NCBI GenBank assembly: GCA_030248215.1
Contig: JASANG010001053.1
Span: forward strand, 1 to 64,000
Origin: Enoplolaimus lenunculus
Lineage: Eukaryota; Nematoda; Enoplea; Enoplida; Thoracostomopsidae
Direction of reading: 5' to 3'
DNA length: 64,000 nucleotides
Position numbers and translations under genes: made by a program. Within the stretch, counting starts at the first letter, position 1. Each line of letters starts with the position of its first letter. Under the pieces are notes generated by a model. The model was not told where the DNA came from and did not search any database. It saw only the letters and a list, made by a program, of their open reading frames with translations. Of this stretch, positions 11,517 through 23,355 are shown in pieces.

Positions 11517-14355
11517 ATTAACATTTAAGCCTACTCTACTGCGGTCTTGTGAGAAACCGGCAAGCGGGGCACCACTAAAGTAACATGGGCTGTTTGTACG
11601 TAAGCTTAAGTTTATTTGAATGTGGTTTTCATTTTGGAACGTAAAACGACTCATGTTTATAGTCCGAGGGGAGGGTGACAATACAATTTGTGCCAAACAG
11701 ATATATTTTGTAAATTATGGAAAATTTCACTACCGTAAACGGAACCTCCCGCAGATACCTCCAAATGTACCCTTACATACAACAATAATTTTAAGACGAA
11801 AGTAGGATGCAAAAAGGGTGGCTCATGTATACATTACCTGACCGCTTTCCTGCGGTACTGTATAGTAATAGAGTAAGCTTAAGCTTTTAATACTCTTAGA
11901 CTAGGAATATGCTTATACTACTGTTCCTGCCCTGTTCTATGTATGGGCGAAAAGGTTAGTACATCCAACATTATTAACAGGTATTACAAAATCTAGTATA
12001 TAAAACAACGTCCGTGACACGTGGTCAAAACTCGTTCCGGATGTGAAACTTGAGCAAAACCATTCTCTGTTTTCTGTGACTTTCTGTTGCTGTTATGCAA
12101 GTCATTTGCCAAAATTAATACAATATAAAAAATTTTTTTTGCCGTATTTCCAGCCCTTCTGATCAAACTGAAAAAACTATTTTTCCGGTGCCGAACCCTG
12201 CCTGATAGTACATGATCCTAGTTTATTGACTTTTGGCGTAATAATCGGAGTCAAATATCAAATTTCTGGTTGTATCCCGCAAGGTGTGACAAATTTCAAT
12301 ATATTGTCATCAGTGCTTCCGCCAACATTATACTCCAATAAAGCAAAAATTTACTGCAAAAACAACATCAAACGCAATAAAATCAAGTTAAATTTGTCAC
12401 ACTGTAAAACTTAGCGCTTACTAGAAGAATTTTTATGTCATATCTTGCCGCAAAGAATACGCGATTGACCGTTTTCGTTCAAAACTTTTTTCGAATTGAG
12501 GTGCAAAAACAATCACCAGTCAATACCCGTTACAAAACCGCTAAGTATGGTATATAATGTCCTTGATGCTTGTTCAACATAAATTGAATTATCTTTCGGA
12601 ATAGGAAGCGCCAGTATAAACGTGTAACAATTTTCTTTGGAACAGTTAGTCATACTGTCTATAAAACATCAAAAACAAAAACAAGCAATACGTATCACGC
12701 AAGCGCGTATGGTGGGGATATATCTCATTTAAAGTGCCAAAACCGAAACAAAACTGAGGGTTTACACAACAAATTCACATAATTTCGGCCGAACTAAGTT
12801 GCTTATGCTGGTGCCAGGACACGGCCAGCGGTGAACAACCGTTGCCAAATATCAATTTTCTGCCAGAGCAGGAGGCAGACCTCCGCTTGCACCCTGATAT
12901 GTATTATGTATATATCAAAATTTGACAAGTCAGCACAGATTTCTGGTTACCCAATCCAAGATAAAACGTAACACTACTTAAATGACCAAATTTTTCAATG
13001 CGAACACTTCATTTATTGTACTTTAGCCATTTAGCATCGAAATAATTAACACATTTTAGTTCGCTTGCTCACGTTATAGTAAGATTCGCGGCTTTCGGCT
13101 TCTAACTTTTTTAACCGTTTTATCTCTTCTTGTATCCAAATACATATTGAACCACAAAAGGTTAAAGCTAAATGAATAGGTCAAAAACAAAACAACAGCA
13201 ATCATTCTAGGCAAGTAGCCAGGATTTGGAAAAACCAGGGCAAAGTTTTATAGAAAATTCGATCGACCAGACCATTCTTGTGTTGCCAACTGAAAAGAAT
13301 CCTATAAACTGTAGACAAAAATCACCAATGAGTTTGACCCATAAACCCTCTGGTTACGCCATTAAATCACTGGTATGTACAGGTCAGTTTGTATTTCCAC
13401 CAAAGATTTAAATACTAATATATAAAATGGATCATGGCAGCGAACAACAAACAAAATTATTAACAGTCTACGACACTAGGAAGATTTGCAGAAATAAGAA
13501 TCACCATTATACATATTTATAAATCACTCCCCGTCAAAAGATTTCACCGGTAGCCAGACGCTATGAAAAAGGATTGAGGTATAGCCAAAAATGTGCAAAA
13601 ATGATTTTTATACACAACATAATCGAAATGGTTTACTGCAATTCGGTTTTGTAACAGTGCCTCGAATTAACCTAACGCACAAGCAAGGTTGCGTTCAGTC
13701 CAACGTACGAGTACCAATGAAAAAGCTAGAATTTTTCAACGGCAAATGTCGTGTACATAACAATACCAGATTTATTACGGCAATCAAAATACACAGAAGG
13801 AATGTTATCTGAACGCAATGCTGCAGTGTAACCAAACCGAAGTAAGCGCAAAATATGTGACCATTCAAAGTACGTAACATATAAAGCAATAGCTTCCTGC
13901 CCTGCTCCTAATACCAGAACGTGCAGGACATCTAAGAATTATGCATACCAAACTCAAGTAGGTCATTTGCACAATTGCACATGCATTTTTAGTTATTTCA
14001 GCAAAATCTGCGTTCACTGGAAGCTAATCTTTTAGGTATTGCATTGCAAGGCACTGCCAGAAACTGCATATTTTGAGTTCTGTGAATGTGTACTTAACGA
14101 AAAAATCTAAAATGTAAAGTAACATCACGAGTAGACTGGTGATTACATAATATAGTTAAAGCAAGAAATACGTACCACTGGTTTACAAAAAATAGTTCTC
14201 GCTTTAAGTGCTGATTGGCGTATAATTTGAAATAAAACTCAGGGCTTCTGTAGAACCATACCACAAACAATGCTATGTAAGTATCTCCTCGCTTGCATAC
14301 AGTTCAAAACTTTGTTGAAAAAGCAACTTGAATAATGACACGAAGCCCATAGCTC
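11517..14355. other. Noncoding stretch right of piggyBac
   Basis: No exon or RNA gene is seen over about 2.8 kb. About 11520-11930 is repeat-derived: it includes the flank repeat shared with 9200-9300 and TAAGCTTAAG tracts. The rest, including short frames at 13226-13411 and 13591-13812, shows no splice or family signal. Confidence 0.4.
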
Positions 14356-14707
14356 CAGAGGCGGATCCAAAAACTTTTGACGGGCGGAAGCGGGCTGGCA
14401 AATATTATGAAACGCAAAAATTCTATGATAGGGACCTTATCATTTTATCCCCAAAAAATTTTCTTAGGGCGAAAAATTGGTCCAGTGTAAAGAACAGGGG
14501 CGGAATAGTATTATAAGCATATCCCTAAGCCTAAACTAAGGCTAAACTTAAGCGTAAGAATGAGCATACTCATAAGCCTAAGCCAAACAAAAAATAGTCA
14601 AAAGCTTAAGTTTACTCTTTTCTAGTCCCACAGAAAATCGTTCCGCCCCTGATCTTTACATGGTCCAAAGCGCGTACGCCCCCGCCCTCCTTCTGGATCC
14701 GCAAGTG
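14356..14707. mobile_element. hAT-like MITE, GGCGGATCCA family, with an inner repeat
   Basis: Begins CAGAGGCGGATCCA and ends TGGATCCGCAAGTG, which are inverted repeats of each other. It is flanked by a perfect 8-bp direct repeat, CATAGCTC (14348-14355 and 14708-14715), the target duplication length of hAT elements. About 14483-14665 is a second inverted-repeat unit (GTAAAGAACAGGGGCGGAA and its complement) with CTAAGCC tracts, apparently nested. Related sequence lies at 8950-9190, 26436-26552 and 40640-40830. Confidence 0.75.
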
Positions 14708-14814
14708 CATAGCTCCAACATTAATGTTTTGATGTGGTTGTATTATTCAGTTTTCCAATGCAGAACCAAGCTATCGAGTAACCTGCCAATATTTTTCAAA
14801 TCAGTACCGTCATG

Positions 14815-14820
14815 TTTATT
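14815..14820 (-). promoter_or_regulatory. Candidate polyadenylation signal of the FAM20B-like gene
   Basis: AATAAA on the minus strand about 50 nt beyond the FAM20B-like stop codon (14872-14870). Confidence 0.45.
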
Positions 14821-14869
14821 GGTTTGACAAACGTGGACGATCGAAAGTCCCAACTTTAATATCTCTAGG

Positions 14870-17630
14870 TCACCTGTACCCATCGTCGACGACAACATTT
14901 GGCCTTCCTTTTTCTCTAATACATAACTGAATCAAGCTCCACAATTTGACTAGACGTCTGTTGATAGCATTAAGGTGTTCAACGTTTAATATTGGATACA
15001 ATGGATCAATGCTCAATTCCTGATCAAGAGATTCAGCTAAATTGACGCTACCTACATAATATCTTAAAACGTCATACATCCGCCGACGTAGCTGGCAGCA
15101 CTGATATAATGGCGCTAATATACTTATTTCATCCACCTCCGGATTACCAAAACTTTTCCCATTGTCAAGTAGGACCAGCATAGTATTGCGATGGGCACGC
15201 ATTCTGTTTGTATCTTTATCTCTTACAGTATTGTGATTCTCGTCCCAAACTAAGTCAACATGATGCCTATCAGCATTTGAAATGAAGAAATCGAAAATCG
15301 CGACATCAATTAAGTCCAAAAAAAGTGGAGGCTGTCCGAAACCTTTCGTCTTATAAACTGTTTGAGCACAGAAATCAGGCGCCATTTCCCATGTTGTGTG
15401 ACCGGGTGTAGTGTAATTACGTGCCCAAGGATGCCGCAAATTATCTAGAGCAACACTTGGGGGCAAATGCAGGATAACCGAACCCTCGATTTTTGTTGAT
15501 CTAGGCTGTGAACATGCAGAATATTCGCGATTATTGCAGTACAACTTGCAGCGAGCTTTGCGTAAGAGGCAAAACCGGTTTGACGCAGAATCTTGCCAAA
15601 ATGCATCCAAAAAATTTGCATCGGCGACTCGAAATATTTCGGATTTTAAGTCAACAATACGGCCAACAGCGATAGGAACACGATTCAAGCCAAGTAGACG
15701 ACCTAAGTGAAACGCAGCAATTTCGCCATTATGTCTATCTGCACCTTCGTAAGGTGACCCAACAATAATATCCGACCTGTTGTACCGAATCGGCTTCAAA
15801 TATGCCGTTTGACCACCAGCTAAATGTAGCTGCACCTTGACCTAAAATTTCACATGTATGTCAGGGTGGCACCGAATCCACGATTTGCCCAAATCCGAAT
15901 ACATGCGAATTTGGCTAATCCGAATACATGTGAATTTGGCTAATCCGACTCCTAACCTTGCATTTTGCATGTTCTCGGGCAATTTGGAAACTATAAAATT
16001 ACAATATTGCATTTCGACCTGCAAACTAATAACATTTATTATTCCATATCTAGAAGTTATTTAATATTTTTATTGTTTAAAATGTAAACACGTGTTGATG
16101 AACATTGATGGATTCGGTTTTCTCCAAACCACATCCGAATCGCTATGTTGCCACCCTGATATAATGTGTATACCTATATTTCACAACACGCAGATTATAA
16201 CAAATTTTTTACAAAACTTCAGAGAAGTACGTAAGATTAGCTATAAAACCACAGAATCAGTTGTATAGGTTATAACAGAACAGTGTATATTGGTGCGTCT
16301 CCTGGGACGGTCAATGTTTAACATCCAGTGTACACTAGAGACACACACATTCTACACTGCAAAAAATTAGAATAATGTAGTCAGGAACATATTCTATAAA
16401 TTTTTTGTATATCACGCACCACATATTCAGTTTATGGTACATCAATACGTAGCCCCATACGTCCAATCGTCAATGCAAGAATGGCAGCGGTTGGTATGCT
16501 AAATCCCTTATGCTGATTCCGCACAGAAAAAGCGCCCCTGGTTTAAAATTATACTTATAAAATCGAAACACAAAAACGTGAGTTAGAGTCACTCTTTAAA
16601 GGTCAATATATTCGACATTTTTAGCCCCAGAATATGTAGTATCTCGAGGGCTTGCTACAGCCTTTTCACTCATTCAGTCCGCCTGGGGTTGAACGCGATT
16701 ACACCTCTAAAAAGGAACTCCCATTCACCATTGGGTGAACGAAATGGAAGTGACTACAGTTATAGCATCACGCTTTCACTTTCGGAATTGTCGCGATGCG
16801 CGACTAGAATTCAACGCAGACTATTAACATTAAAAACAAAAACCAATACTGAATAACCTGAACACCCTTTCTTGGGTTCGACGCGCGCTGAATTGGTGCA
16901 GTTGCTACAGTCTGTATCACACGTTTCCAGTCCTGATAAGCCGCAGGATACAGTGTTCGGTCAGCAACCCATGAATTCAGCAGTTCCCAAGCCGATGTAT
17001 AGTCGTTAATTTGGCTGTATTTTACGGGGCGGGATATAGCTGCTTTGTTCAGTTCTTTAACGATTCGCTGCAAATAACGAAGCACTATACGTAGTATTTT
17101 CAACTATCACTTAGCCATTAAACATTTTAAACATCTCAACACTAAGGACAAAGAGCAGCAATAAAAGAATACATAAAAACACGAACACGATCAACACAAT
17201 TATTAACCTGTTTCATATTGTTTTCACGAATCCATCGACTTATCAACGCAGTGACATAAGCGCTTTGATTCATGGTTTCACCAATCGGTTGACACAGTCC
17301 CATGCAAGCTGATATCTTTGCTACTGACCGTGTATCTTCATGTAATGGAAATGTATATCTGCCTGTATTCCGACCGTCATCGTCCAGTTGATTTTGATTC
17401 TTTTGCAGAATGAAACGGTTCGACTCATCAGCCTCACCAAGTGTACGTCCAAAATGACCATCCGCTTCGTGTTCCATTTCGTGAAACCCGAATAAATCAC
17501 CGTCAACAGACAAATCTAACTGCATTGCAGGAAGTCCGTAGTTAATGAAGAAGTTCATGCACAAATTTAACCCAGCGATTAAAATTGCAAGGCAAACTAA
17601 TGTTAAAGAAAGACGCCGCATAAACGTCAT
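14870..17630 (-). CDS. FAM20B: FAM20B-like glycosaminoglycan xylosylkinase
   Basis: Three minus-strand exons, 17630-17208, 17067-16858 and 15841-14870, join in phase to 534 residues. FAM20B is a Golgi lumenal kinase that phosphorylates xylose in the proteoglycan linker tetrasaccharide. The N-terminus carries a signal-anchor (LSLTLVCLAILIAGLNLCM). The kinase domain shows YLKPIRYNR (ATP-site Lys region), DRHNGEIAAFHLGRLLGLNR, NADRHH with the catalytic Asp near residue 402, and LLDNGKSFGNP with the metal-binding Asp near 437, followed by SILAPLYQCC. The LDN-KSFGN and APLYQCC wording and the end VVVDDG favour FAM20B over FAM20C. Cysteines flank the domain as expected. A ~15-residue polar insertion follows DRHH (RDKDTNRMRAHRN). 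The start at 17630 is chosen because it sits just before the anchor; an in-frame ATG at 17747 would add 39 residues. Confidence 0.9.
15862..16158. mobile_element. hAT-like MITE, CAGGGTGGCACCGAATC family, in FAM20B-like intron 2
   Basis: Begins CAGGGTGGCACCGAATCC and ends GCTATGTTGCCACCCTG, with inverted ends. CCGAATAC words and GAATTTGGCTAATCCGA recur inside. It lies 20 bp upstream of the 3' splice site of the last FAM20B-like exon. The flanks (ATGTATGT / ATATAATG) match only partly, so the insertion looks old. Confidence 0.65.
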
Positions 17631-17984
17631 TGCTAAAGTTTCGATTATTCGTAAGTTATCTGGACAACCTTTCGTGGCATGTGCGGTGCCACTGAATGGA
17701 GTCGGTAAATCAACCAATATTTTATTACTTTCGCAATGCCGTCGCATAAAATACAATACGTGTTAACAGAATCAATATAAAAGCCAATAATTTATGCACA
17801 AACTGTCTAAAACAAAATGTATATATCTTTTGTTATATAGAGGGTCGTAGTGTTCAGTTTGGCTGCCATTAATATTTGTATGCTACTTCGGTTCAGGGTG
17901 CAAAAATCAGGGAACATAAATTTTGCGAAAAGTGTGATATACACATATACAAAATCAGCTCGAAATGAGGATTATAAATAAATG

Positions 17985-18310
17985 ATAACTAATAACTAAT
18001 AACCATTTTTCCGTTAAGTAAATTTTTTCATTGAATCATGTGCAATATTCTCATTTGACGCTATTTGCTGATGATGTAAGAATATTCCAGTCAATTAATA
18101 GCCCATCAAACGTTGATGATTTTCAAACTGACCTTAACGCAATTTATGAATGGGCAGTCACTAGACAATTGGCAGTAGCAAACGAAAAACGCACAGTCTT
18201 TCGTTTGCCAAGAATAGGTTGTACGCGAATTTGTGTAGGGAGAATCGCGCTGAATGATCTCAAATGAGGTCACCAATTTCGGAGTACTTGTCAGTAGTAC
18301 TTTAAATCAG
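17985..18310 (+). mobile_element. LINE reverse-transcriptase fragment
   Basis: 18031-18267 reads SHLTLFADDVRIFQSINS followed by DLNAIYEWAVTRQLAV, the FADD catalytic box and downstream region of a non-LTR reverse transcriptase of the CR1/Jockey kind. The frame runs on in another register (VTNFGVLVSS) to about 18310. It is a short, broken piece upstream of the FAM20B-like gene. Confidence 0.7.
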
Positions 18311-18417
18311 TACCGCAAATACAGGTAATCTGTAAGAGAGGATATCGTGCGCTCAATATGTTACTTCGATGCTTTCCTCTTTGTAACGTTGAAATTTTAT
18401 TCTCAACCTTATGATGT

Positions 18418-18985
18418 ACATACACATGTATCTTGGTTCTTCCATGTTTTTACCGCTCTTGCATATGAAGGCACTACATATGCATCAACGTTTTACCAAT
18501 ATACACCATTAGCACGAGTTTTCATTTTGCCTCCATGCATCCGCATGTCACATCCCCCGGTTTTTCAACAACGCTGTCCCTTGACCACTACACCTTATGT
18601 ATTTTTGGTCCAACAGCCGCAATTTACCATTGCGTTCCCATCATAGTCACCATGTGATAAGTTGTATAGGCTAGGGTACGACGGGTTTTCGTTGAGTGCT
18701 CACCAGCTGAAAATGAGGGACGTTCACAGGTTTAGAACTCGGTCGACAGATTATCAGTCCAGCGCGCTAGCCGTTGAGCCACGCCACCTCACAATCAACT
18801 GCTGAATTTTTCCTGTTTTTATCCCTTACAACAACCTCAACATACACATGTATCTTGGTTCTTCCTGTTCTTACCGCTTTTGCATATGAAGGCGCTACAT
18901 ATGCATCCACATTTTATCGCTGTGCAGCATTAGCATGAGGTTTCATTTCCCTCCATGCATCCGCACGTCACAACCTGCATGGAAC
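18418..18985. repeat. Directly repeated ~140-bp unit around a tRNA-like SINE segment
   Basis: About 18418-18560 and 18838-18975 are two copies of one sequence (shared words ACACATGTATCTTGGTTCTT, GCATATGAAGGC). Between them, 18728-18788 reads on the minus strand as a tRNA-like head (GGTGGCGTGGCTCAACGGCTAG... with an ACCGAGTTCTAAACC B-box region). A related piece of the outer unit recurs at about 23240-23330. A tRNA-derived SINE with repeated flanks is the simplest reading. Confidence 0.5.
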
Positions 18986-20571
18986 GCTTTACCTTAAAGA
19001 GTAAATGATATGCATGTTGTGCCGGCCAGTAAACTAAATTTGTTTCGCGAGCGCAGTGCCGGAGCAGACTTACACTTCGAGAGTAGTTTTTTCGACATTT
19101 TCTGCTAAAGTAGCTGAACAGCTCATATTTTAGGCAAAAGCTTATACAATCTTCATATACTCCTACAAGGGGAGAGAGCACACGACACATCTCATTGCAA
19201 CACTATTTTTATTACCGTTCTTGAATATTTTATTTCGGGTGAGATATATTATCTTAAATAAAATTGTAGGCCAGCGAGTGCAGCGAGCGAGAAAATTTGT
19301 TAACATTAAGCAAACTGGTGGTTATTTTAAGGTCCCTGTAGTATATATATGAAACCATTAAAAATCACGACAACGCAAAATAGTGTGAAAAACTACCGAG
19401 CGAGAAGCCAGACGCATTTCAAAACTTCGGAGGTTTTGTTTCAGCCGGTTGGCGTGGTTGCCCCTTTATGGTTTTGGTCCCCCAAATGTGGTTACTAGAG
19501 GTGGCTGGTCCTGCCCTAGACGAACGAAATTTTCTGAAATCAACTAGCTAATTTTGTTTTATATTATAAATTTCAATTAGGGTATAAGCGGTTGTTAGTC
19601 CTTAATACCCTGAAATGGAACGCTTCACTACAATTCTACTATGTTTTATACTGATTGCGCTTTATTATGTATTCATATTTCGCTTCTTTTTCTATTTCTT
19701 GTTCGTATTTGTTTGTGTTTCTGAATTGGTTGTTGGAAATAGGACTACATGAAGCATATCCGAAGCCTTCGTTTCCAACTTCCTTTTTTATGTTAGTCAA
19801 ACCAGGCTGAAGCGTAACTTACAGATAAACATTGCAGTAGATGAAACTTTGAAACTAGCTAATTTGCCAATATAAAACCTCACGAACACTCATCTTCACT
19901 GTCGGTCAACTTTTTAACAAAAATCCTTTGTGAAATCTTTTTACGTTAGCATGGTAATTTCTATTTTTTGCGAAAGTTTATGCAGGCTCTACAGTCAACA
20001 TAACCGTGCATACTAAGCCACACATATAACAATTATGAGTTGAATATAAAAAACATTTATGTGTAAAAACTTTTGCATTGTCCTAAATACCTTAACGCGT
20101 GTCACAATCCGTTGAAGTAAAAGTCGGCGCGTCGCCGAGGGCGTATGTTGACCCTACCTCAACGCGTGTTGTATTTGATTTGTTGATCCTGCGATACGAC
20201 ACATTTTGTAATACCGCCAAATCTTATCTTATAAACGGTGAATTTATTTGGCAAATATTTCATAATCTCAGCTAAAGCGCGAAGTTCGCTTTCCGGATCA
20301 TTGTATTAACAATGATGTCACGTTGGTAAAGTTTCACATCCGAGCATGAAGGGTCAGTCTATTGTATAATATATATCTTGTGTTGATTTTATATCTCGTA
20401 TCCCAGAGCCACTGATTAGAATAAGGCCGTAACAGTAGCACAGGCATAAGCCATGTTTCTGCAACGCAATCAGTTTTATCGCGTCCTATGATATCTAAAG
20501 TTTGTATACTGGTTTTGTGCGCAAAAGCGTTGAGCAAACTCAACGACGGATTTGGGTTATAACCTCGTTAT
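18986..20571. other. Noncoding stretch
   Basis: No exon, RNA gene or bounded repeat was recognised. The sequence is AT-rich with scattered short frames only. The missing first exon of WDR45B could lie here or further right, but I could not identify it. Confidence 0.35.
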
Positions 20572-20893
20572 CAGGGTGCAACCGCAATTCCGGTTTCGGT
20601 AAAGGAAATCCGGTATTTTTCACTATCCGGTTCCGGTAAAAAATCCGGTATTTTTCCATCGGAATTTTCCGGTATTTTAAAAATTAACATGTTATTGTAA
20701 CTTATTCTTCTACAATTGTCTGAGTGTGTACTTTACAATTCATCAAGCATTTCCAGCTACTGCATTTGTTTCAGTATTTTGGCATTCTAAATGGTGTGTT
20801 TACATCGTTAAATGCGAGGCTCCGGTTACGGTTCCGGTATTTTTTTAACGTTCCGGTTCCGTTTACGGTATTTATAATTCCAGTTGCACCCTG
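20572..20893. mobile_element. hAT-like MITE, CAGGGTGCAACCG family
   Basis: Begins CAGGGTGCAACCGCAATTCC and ends CCAGTTGCACCCTG. The flanks CTCGTTAT (20564-20571) and CTCGGTAT (20894-20901) agree at seven of eight positions, consistent with an 8-bp target duplication. The subterminal parts are crowded with CCGGTTCCGG and CCGGTATTTTT words. No coding capacity. Confidence 0.75.
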
Positions 20894-21145
20894 CTCGGTA
20901 TATCTTTGCCAGTTTATCTAAAAAATTCATTTTGAGCATAAAAATTAAACCGGAATTTACGTAGCTAGGTTGTAAAAACTCTTAACTGTATCTCCATCTG
21001 AGATTCCTGGACACGCCGCTACATTAAGAAGAGGGAGGCGCTCTTGTACAAGCGCTACACGGCTTTGATTAGCTTTGTGTTACGGCTGATATAGTGCCAG
21101 TCTAGGATTGACAGTCGGGACATCAGACATGTAAAACATGCATGT

Positions 21146-21870
21146 GTCAGTTAGTACTGCATGGTCGGGACGACCCTTTTCTCCGAGGTGCTGCACAACA
21201 TGGTTTTGCTCCCTTAATATCTCTGAAACTTATGGCCACGCTGGGAATAGAACCTCGAACCACTCGCTCACGAGTCAAGTGCGCTATCCATTACCAGGGT
21301 GCGACCGGATATCCGGCTCCGGTTTACTATCCGGCAAAAAACCCGCATCCGATTCCGGTATCCGGTATAAACATACCGGATTTCGGTGATGATTTCGTAA
21401 ATCTCAAACTGCTGAAAATTATGTTGTGAGATGTTATGTTTTCAGTCCCATTACATGTAAGTATACAGTAGTCCAACATAACCGATAAGGTATTCGAGCA
21501 TACTCTAATTGTCCGAACATGGTTTGGTTAGTACCGTGGCGATTAGGGTGGGAATTTGTAAGATATACAGTATTTTGCTCTGATATTTCGGTGAGTTTTT
21601 TATATAAACGCAATATTCCGTTTACTGAAGATAAATTAATATTTACTGACGCATTAACGTGCTAAAAATTGATTGATTTAAAAACACTCTATCCGGTTAA
21701 CATCCGGTTCCGGTAAAAATCACTATCCGGATCCGGTTCTGGTATTCAGTTTTTTGCGATCCGGGCGCACCCTGTCCATTACACCACGTGGCCGATATCA
21801 CATCTTTCTTTAGTGTTATATGTGCACGAGTATGCGTGACTTAACATTACACACACTGTGCACATACACG
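21146..21870 (-). mobile_element. tRNA-derived SINE, split by a hAT-like MITE
   Basis: The outer parts (21146-21294 and 21783-21870) match the repeat at 40957-41210: GGTCGGGACGACCC, then a tRNA-like head on the minus strand (GGCCACGTGGTGTAATGG) and a tail with AACATTACACACACTGTGCA. The copy is interrupted in the D-arm region by the element at 21295-21774, which duplicated TCCATTAC. Confidence 0.75.
21295..21774. mobile_element. hAT-like MITE with perfect 8-bp target duplication
   Basis: 480 bp, starting CAGGGTGCGACCGGATATCC and ending GATCCGGGCGCACCCTG. TCCATTAC is repeated exactly on both sides (21287-21294, 21775-21782). Both subterminal regions carry clusters of CCGGTTCCGG, CCGGATATCCGG and TATCCGGTA words; the middle is AT-rich. 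The exact duplication inside a SINE defines the ends of this family and marks it as younger than the SINE. Confidence 0.9.
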
Positions 21871-22149
21871 CATACACCACGTATACCAACAGCATGTCCT
21901 GGAGCATATGCAATACATGATATGCACACTAGTGGTGTATGCTAGCTGGCAGCATACGGTCAATAACGTGGCGCGGTCCACCTTGTTCAGCGTTTATGTC
22001 AGCTTGCTCAGTGGTGTTATCCGTTTTACTGCGCAAATATTTTGTTTTCTGGTTAAAGTTTATTTGAACAAAACAGGCTTTCGTTAGCCACGCTTTCGCG
22101 ACATTGCCCTAGTTCCGTTTGATCACGTAGTATTCTCAATCAGCACAAA

Positions 22150-22440
22150 TGACACAATCGAGATAAGGTTGGCAGATAATATGTCTCGGGCAAGAGCAGA
22201 GTTGTCTCACGACAATCTTGTGGACTAGTTCAACAATTTGCTTCCGTAGCTATAAACGTGCGATTTAATAGAACTAGTGTTAGACTACTAACACAATTGG
22301 TTACTGGACACTGTCAACTAAGTAAGCATATGTATAAAATAGGACTCTCTAATTCGAGTATTTGTGAGTGTTGTGGTATGGAAGAAGAATCCGTAGAGCA
22401 CATATTAACGAGATGTTCGGCTTATAGCGAACTTCGGTAG
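22150..22440 (+). mobile_element. LINE ORF2 C-terminal fragment (zinc-knuckle end)
   Basis: 22258-22440 encodes a stretch with RLLTQLVTGHCQLSKHMYKI followed by C-x2-C-x7-H-x4-C (CECCGMEEESVEHILTRC), the zinc-knuckle near the end of Jockey/I/R1-type LINE polyproteins. Upstream from about 22150 LADN and SRARAELSHDNLVD can be read with interruptions. It is an isolated 3' piece. Confidence 0.65.
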
Positions 22441-23355
22441 TCTACGGATCACATAGGCTGAATAAAATTGACAATAACATAAAGAAACTAAATTGGTTCA
22501 TAACAGAGTCATTAAGATTTTAATTTAGACTTTAATTTAGTTGTCCGACGTTAAATTAGTTGTCTTTATGTTTTAGTTCGTGGTGTAACATCTACGGACG
22601 TATATATACGTTGTAATAAATAATGATTATAGATTGTAGAAACAGTTTCAGCAATAGTCTTGTGTTCGCAGCCTTCAATCAAGATCAAGGTACTTAAAAC
22701 ATGCTTACGTTTGATTATCCATTGTTTCAATGATCTTTCATGTATGCTCTCCTCATAATAGAACATCATTTTTAGCTACTTGTGTTTGCGCCGTTACATT
22801 TTGATTTAATTGTATACGTACTGTATAAATTTTACTCATTTCTAACTGAGTTTTCGTGCTAGCGATTGAGACGTGCATGTCAAAAACGAATCATAGTGTT
22901 CGCTGCAAAGCCATTTCAACGGTTTGCAGAAACATTAAATCAACATTTTAAACATGTAGAGCACTTTGATGACTTGAACACTTAAAAGGTTTTGGCCATT
23001 TTCAGTCCACTGAACAATTTCACTTCAGTTTACGGTACTTTTGCACAACTCGAATACCGGTTCCGGTATGAGGTAAAATTAATATTAATACACGGTTGAT
23101 CCCTGCCTTGACCAGGAAGTTAGAAATCTTATAGCACGTGGCTGTTTGCTAATAATCGGTCACATTCTTTTAAGGTTTCGATCGTATAAGCCGTGGCACA
23201 AATTTTAGTCTAGTACGCTACCACCGATTCACACTGATAAGCACGGGCATTTTATCGGTGTGCAACATCGGCGTGAGATATATTGGTCTACATGCAGTTG
23301 CATGCGCATGCCACACGCTGCGCTGTAAATAAGGCTCTTTTATAATCTTTTACAG
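22441..23355. other. Noncoding stretch left of WDR45B
   Basis: No gene feature is recognised. About 23040-23100 has a worn end of a CCGG-type MITE (CGAATACCGGTTCCGG, ending GATCCCTGCC), and 23240-23330 repeats part of the 18.4-19.0 kb unit. Confidence 0.35.

Noticed and set aside
17631-17747. Upstream ATG of the FAM20B-like gene
   Set aside because: It would add 39 residues before the signal anchor, with no family likeness. It is kept only as an alternative start.
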